Shown: piece after piece, positions 60,942 to 64,000 of the stretch
Position numbering within the stretch: the stretch's first letter is position 1
Layout: each line of letters opens with the position of its first letter
Source of the DNA: an uncultured Peptoniphilus sp.
GTDB taxonomy: Bacteria > Bacillota > Clostridia > Tissierellales > Peptoniphilaceae
DNA: 64,000 nt
Direction of reading: 5' to 3'
NCBI RefSeq assembly: GCF_943913915.1
Contig: NZ_CALUAA010000005.1
Coordinates: 62,001-126,000 of the forward strand
Translations under genes and position numbers: made by a program
Notes under the pieces: generated by a model
What the model saw: only the letters and a program-made list of their open reading frames with translations
Database searches by the model: none
Told to the model about the DNA's origin: nothing

Positions 60942-61598
60942 ATGCTCAGTCATATGCTGAGACGTTTAGAGCTGACAAAAGTAGAATTTTCGAAGATTGT
61001 ATTGGGTTGTGCCATTATGGCCTTCGGCGTGATCAATGTTCACGAACCTTCACAGATTACAGAAGGCGGCGTGCTGGGTCTGAGCCTTTTACTGAAAAAA
61101 GTATTCGGACTTAACCTATCCTACGCATCTCCCGTACTCGACGGTTTGTGTTACGCCCTGGGTTTTTCTATGCTCGGGAAGCGCTTTTTAAAGAAATCCG
61201 CCGTCGCCACAATAGCCTTTTCCGTACTCTATGCCGTATTTAATCGTATGGGGCCGGTACTGCCGAACCTTTACGATGCACCCTTTATAGCGGCCATTGC
61301 AGGCGGCATCTTTATCGGTTGCGGATGCGGCATCGCCGTCACGGCAGGCGGATGCGCCGGAGGAGACGATGCCCTCGCCATGGTAATTTCAAAAAAACTG
61401 AAATGGCCCATCTCCCGCGCCTATCTATTTACGGATTTCGTTGTCCTCGGCCTTTCATTAAGTTATATTGCGCCGAGTCGTCTGATCTTTTCTTTTATGA
61501 CGACGGTCGTATCGTCCTATTTGATCGGACAATTCGAGCTCAAGATGAAAAAACCTGCATGGCAAGTGAGCCAAGGCACCATCGAGAAAAACGCATAA
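60942..61598 (+). CDS. YitT/YczE-family five-helix membrane protein
   Basis: 218 residues with five to six membrane helices (about 17-36, 43-60, 66-85, 90-108, 115-140 and 163-190). Characteristic small-residue motifs are QITEGGVLGLSLLL near 37-50 and GCGCGIAVTAGGCAGGDDALAMVI near 126-149. The family is uncharacterised; transport or sensing is assumed. The ATG follows AGGAG within a hairpin. The long structured leader suggests control by a metabolite or translation signal. Confidence 0.84.
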   Translation: MLSHMLRRLELTKVEFSKIVLGCAIMAFGVINVHEPSQITEGGVLGLSLLLKKVFGLNLSYASPVLDGLCYALGFSMLGKRFLKKSAVATIAFSVLYAVFNRMGPVLPNLYDAPFIAAIAGGIFIGCGCGIAVTAGGCAGGDDALAMVISKKLKWPISRAYLFTDFVVLGLSLSYIAPSRLIFSFMTTVVSSYLIGQFELKMKKPAWQVSQGTIEKNA

Positions 61599-61606
61599 CA
61601 ATCTTT

Positions 61607-61656
61607 ACTAAAAATAGCGACATGAAAGCACACACTTTCATGTCGCTATTTTTAGT
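61607..61656. terminator. Bidirectional terminator with 22-bp perfect stem
   Basis: Arms 61607-61628 and 61635-61656 are perfect complements around CACACA, with T-rich ends in both directions. It serves the yitT-like gene on the plus strand and backs up the pentapeptide gene on the minus strand. Confidence 0.9.
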
Positions 61657-61664
61657 ATTCAGAG

Positions 61665-61695
61665 AAAAAAGATCCGCTTCGTGCGGATCTTTTTT
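61665..61695 (-). terminator. Terminator of the pentapeptide gene
   Basis: A perfect 13-bp stem (61665-61677 with 61683-61695) includes A6 and T6 tracts; it can act both ways. Its right end overlaps the last bases of the gene's stop codon. Confidence 0.88.
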
Positions 61696-62302
61696 AATAG
61701 GCGAAGGCCTCTTCCTTTGTCAGCCAGAAATGAATACCGCCGGTGGAATCACGCCAGCGATCGGGATTAAAATTTCCCGCATACATCATAGTGTGAGACT
61801 TGTAGATGAAATCCTCATCAATGAGGCTCACCGCATCACTGAAATGTTCCCTGCCTTCGAAATCCGTAATAGAGACCACATAAGCCTTGTCGCAGCGGCA
61901 GGAATTCATCGTGGCGGAGGTGCGGGCAGCATCTTCCGGGATATAGAGGGTAACGAGCCTGTGGTTATAGCAGCGTTTGTAGCCGATAAACGCGCCCTTC
62001 TCCGGACAATGCAGCCTGAAAAATTTCGTGTCCTCATCGGTGATCACATCGTCTAACCGAGAGCCCTCCATAACCGCGCCGAAGAGATAGGCGCCGGAAA
62101 GATCGGCTCCCGTTAAATCGGCGTTTCTGAAGTTCGCTTCTTTTAAAGTGGCTCCTTTAAAATTCGCTCCTCGAAGAATGGCGTGATCGAACCATGCGTG
62201 GGAAAGATCGCTTCCGGAAAAGTCGGCGCCGGAAAGATCCATATTGCAAAAATCCATTCCCTTTAAATTTTGATCGGCATAATTTTTTTCTTGAGTTGCC
62301 AT
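61694..62302 (-). CDS. Pentapeptide-repeat protein with DUF5758-like C-terminal domain
   Basis: 202 residues. Pentapeptide repeats (A[DN]LxX pattern) cover about residues 12-85 and should fold as a right-handed beta helix. The C-terminal part (about 90-202) is a compact domain with several Cys/His (RLHCPEKG, KRCYNHR, CRCDK) resembling DUF5758, function unknown. The ATG follows GGGGGAATC. Single-gene unit between terminators and the metG promoter. Confidence 0.85.
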   Translation of the reverse strand: MATQEKNYADQNLKGMDFCNMDLSGADFSGSDLSHAWFDHAILRGANFKGATLKEANFRNADLTGADLSGAYLFGAVMEGSRLDDVITDEDTKFFRLHCPEKGAFIGYKRCYNHRLVTLYIPEDAARTSATMNSCRCDKAYVVSITDFEGREHFSDAVSLIDEDFIYKSHTMMYAGNFNPDRWRDSTGGIHFWLTKEEAFAY

Positions 62303-62342
62303 GGTGATTCCCCCTTAAACTAAGTATACCACGGGCCATTCA

Positions 62343-62371
62343 TTGCGTCAGGGGGAGGGTGATAGTATAAT
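62343..62371 (+). promoter_or_regulatory. metG promoter
   Basis: TTGCGT (62343-62348), 17 bases and TATAAT (62366-62371). The 60-nt leader contains small overlapping hairpins: ATGAC/GTCAT, GGTCAT/ATGACC and GCATAT/ATATGC, the last just before the ribosome site. Confidence 0.7.
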
Positions 62372-62438
62372 ATACAGAAGTAATGACAATGGTCATCCTA
62401 TATGACCGGGCATATCATCTATATGCGAGGAGGCATAC

Positions 62439-64000
62439 ATGTCAAAAAATTTTTACATCACAACCCCGATCTATTATCCGAGCGGTAATCTTCATATCGG
62501 CCACACCTATTGCACAGTAGCCGTCGACGCCGTGAAACGTTACAAAACATTGCAAGGCTACAATGTTTTATTCACAACAGGCACCGACGAACACGGCCAA
62601 AAAATCCAAGACAAGGCCGCCGAAGAAGGCAAAAAGCCGCTGGAATACATCGATAAGATCGTAGAGGATACGAAGGCCCTTTGGGAAACCATGGATATTC
62701 GCTACGATTCCTTTGTGCGTTCAACCGATAAAGTTCACGAAAAAAATGTACAGGAGCTTTTCCAAAAACTTTACGATAAAGGCGAAATCTATAAAGGGGA
62801 ATACGAGGGCTATTACTGCAAGCCCTGCGAATCTTTCTGGGCGGAATCCCAATTAGACGACGAACACCACTGCCCCGATTGCGGTAGAGAAACCCACCTG
62901 CAACACGAAGAGAGTTATTTCTTCCGCCTTTCTAAATACCGGGATAAGCTCCTTCAATATTACGAAGATCATCCGGAATTTATTCAACCGGAATATCGTA
63001 AGAGCGAAATGATCAACTCCTTCTTAAAAGACGGACTTGATGACCTATCGGTTACCCGTTCCTCATTTGATTGGGGCGTTCCCGTGCCCTTTGACGAAAA
63101 ACACGTCATCTACGTTTGGATCGATGCCCTTTCCTGTTACTTAACCGGCGCCGGTTACGGCACGGATATGGAAAAATTCAACGAATATTGGCCTGCAGAT
63201 GTTCATTTCGTAGGTAAGGAAATCATGCGATTCCATACCATCATCTGGCCTGCCATGCTCATGGCACTGGATATGCCTTTGCCGAAACAAATCTTCGGCC
63301 ACGGCTGGATATTATTCGACAACGATAAAATGAGTAAGTCCAAGGGCAATGTCATCTACCCCGAGCCTATTATTGAGCTCTACGGCGTCGACGCATTGAA
63401 ATACTTCCTGCTCCGGGAATTTTCCTTCGGCCACGACGGAAGCTTCAATGTGACAAGCTTTATGAAACGCTTAAACTCCGATCTTGCCAACGATTTAGGA
63501 AACCTAGTTTCCCGTACCGTGTCCATGATCGAAAAATACAACGACGGCATTGTCCCCGAAGCCAAAGCTGAAACTGCCATCGACAAAGAGTTGAAGGCGC
63601 TGGCGACAAGCATTTGGGACGACGTTGAAAAAGAAATGGAAGGCTACCAATTCTCCACGGCCCTTCAAGCTATTTGGACACTCATTCGTCGCTCCAATAA
63701 ATACGTTGACGAAAACGAACCTTGGGTTCTCGCCAAAGGCGGAGATGAGGATAAAGAACGCCTCGACACCGTACTTTACAATCTTGCCGAATCTCTTCGC
63801 ATTATCTCCATCTTGCTTTCCTTCTTTATGGAAAACACCGCCCTCTCCATCGCCGAACAAATCGGATCGTCGAAAGAATTTAAAGCGGAAGATGCCAAGA
63901 AATGGGGACTTTTAGGATCGGGCCACCACGTAGGCGAAAAACAAATCATCTTCCCGCGCCTCGATATCGAAAAAGAAACCGAACGCCTCTGGGAAGCTAC
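62439..64000 (+). CDS. metG: Methionine--tRNA ligase, 3' part missing
   Basis: About 520 N-terminal residues are visible; the gene runs past the window edge. Class I synthetase charging initiator and elongator tRNA-Met. The HIGH motif is in NLHIGHTY at 18-25. A zinc knob has four Cys (CKPC near 127-130 and CPDC near 146-149). KMSKSKGN lies near 297-304, followed by the helical anticodon-binding domain. No stop occurs in the visible part. The C-terminal tRNA-binding extension found in many MetRS proteins cannot be seen. The ATG at 62439 follows GAGGAGG. Confidence 0.96.
   Translation, partial: MSKNFYITTPIYYPSGNLHIGHTYCTVAVDAVKRYKTLQGYNVLFTTGTDEHGQKIQDKAAEEGKKPLEYIDKIVEDTKALWETMDIRYDSFVRSTDKVHEKNVQELFQKLYDKGEIYKGEYEGYYCKPCESFWAESQLDDEHHCPDCGRETHLQHEESYFFRLSKYRDKLLQYYEDHPEFIQPEYRKSEMINSFLKDGLDDLSVTRSSFDWGVPVPFDEKHVIYVWIDALSCYLTGAGYGTDMEKFNEYWPADVHFVGKEIMRFHTIIWPAMLMALDMPLPKQIFGHGWILFDNDKMSKSKGNVIYPEPIIELYGVDALKYFLLREFSFGHDGSFNVTSFMKRLNSDLANDLGNLVSRTVSMIEKYNDGIVPEAKAETAIDKELKALATSIWDDVEKEMEGYQFSTALQAIWTLIRRSNKYVDENEPWVLAKGGDEDKERLDTVLYNLAESLRIISILLSFFMENTALSIAEQIGSSKEFKAEDAKKWGLLGSGHHVGEKQIIFPRLDIEKETERLWEA

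Overview
The window looks like a chromosomal segment from a Gram-positive anaerobe of the clostridial/Tissierellia lineage, possibly Peptoniphilaceae-like. Supporting signs are a superoxide reductase behind a PerR-type box, a CarD/YacL pair, a T-box before tyrS, a split B12-dependent methionine synthase, an ftsE-ftsX-M23-S41-uvrB-uvrA block, many lipoproteins, AGGAGG ribosome sites and GAAA/TTCG-capped intrinsic terminators. I see no insertion sequence, prophage, CRISPR array or rRNA operon. The genus-level assignment is inference.

Layout. 1-7600: superoxide reductase (partial), an rRNA methyltransferase with a PAS/SpoIIE phosphatase, carD-yacL, tyrS under a short T-box leader, then an AcpS-NnrD fusion followed by a MazF toxin with no adjacent antitoxin. 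7670-15890: a secreted small protein, then an overlapping cell-wall glycopolymer operon (GT4, DUF4330, membrane protein, O-antigen ligase-type polymerase, CsaB, TagA), ending in transketolase and an FMN-binding lipoprotein. 15888-29017: 13 kb entirely on the minus strand. It holds an ABC exporter with an exported CARDB-type protein, a tandem rhodanese lipoprotein, and a block of DUF2064/GT2 transferases, two VTT membrane proteins, a CCG Fe-S protein and a C_GCAxxG_C_C protein, then a PHP phosphoesterase with an Fbp-type ABC importer.

29146-42120: larB, overlapping convergently with 5-formyl-THF cyclo-ligase; the divisome hydrolase operon ftsEX-M23-S41; uvrB-uvrA; and a polar amino acid ABC importer with a leader-peptide ORF inside a long inverted-repeat structure. 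42300-50260: a three-domain rhodanese lipoprotein, split MetH / activation-domain protein / MetF, a GT2-GtrA fusion, murI and tRNA-Ala(GGC). 50260-64000: pgeF, an anchored hypothetical protein, an MscS channel, DUF951, secA, prfB (no programmed frameshift), tex, DUF3343 plus a cysteine desulfurase-like enzyme, a YitT-family membrane protein behind an unassigned structured leader, a pentapeptide protein and metG (partial).

How it works together. The window is dominated by envelope building (glycopolymer operon, FtsEX hydrolase, SecA, MurI, PgeF, lipoproteins), thiol/sulfur and one-carbon chemistry (two multi-domain rhodaneses, Fe-S proteins, MetH/MetF, cyclo-ligase, cysteine desulfurase) and translation (TyrRS, MetRS, RF2, tRNA-Ala). 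The most notable regulatory signals are the leader ORF/inverted repeat at 39560-39712, the switching leader at 60685-60941, the shortened T-box at 5755-5900 and the PerR-like box at 356-370. The best candidate for a poorly described system is the minus-strand sulfur/transferase/VTT block at 20326-25226.
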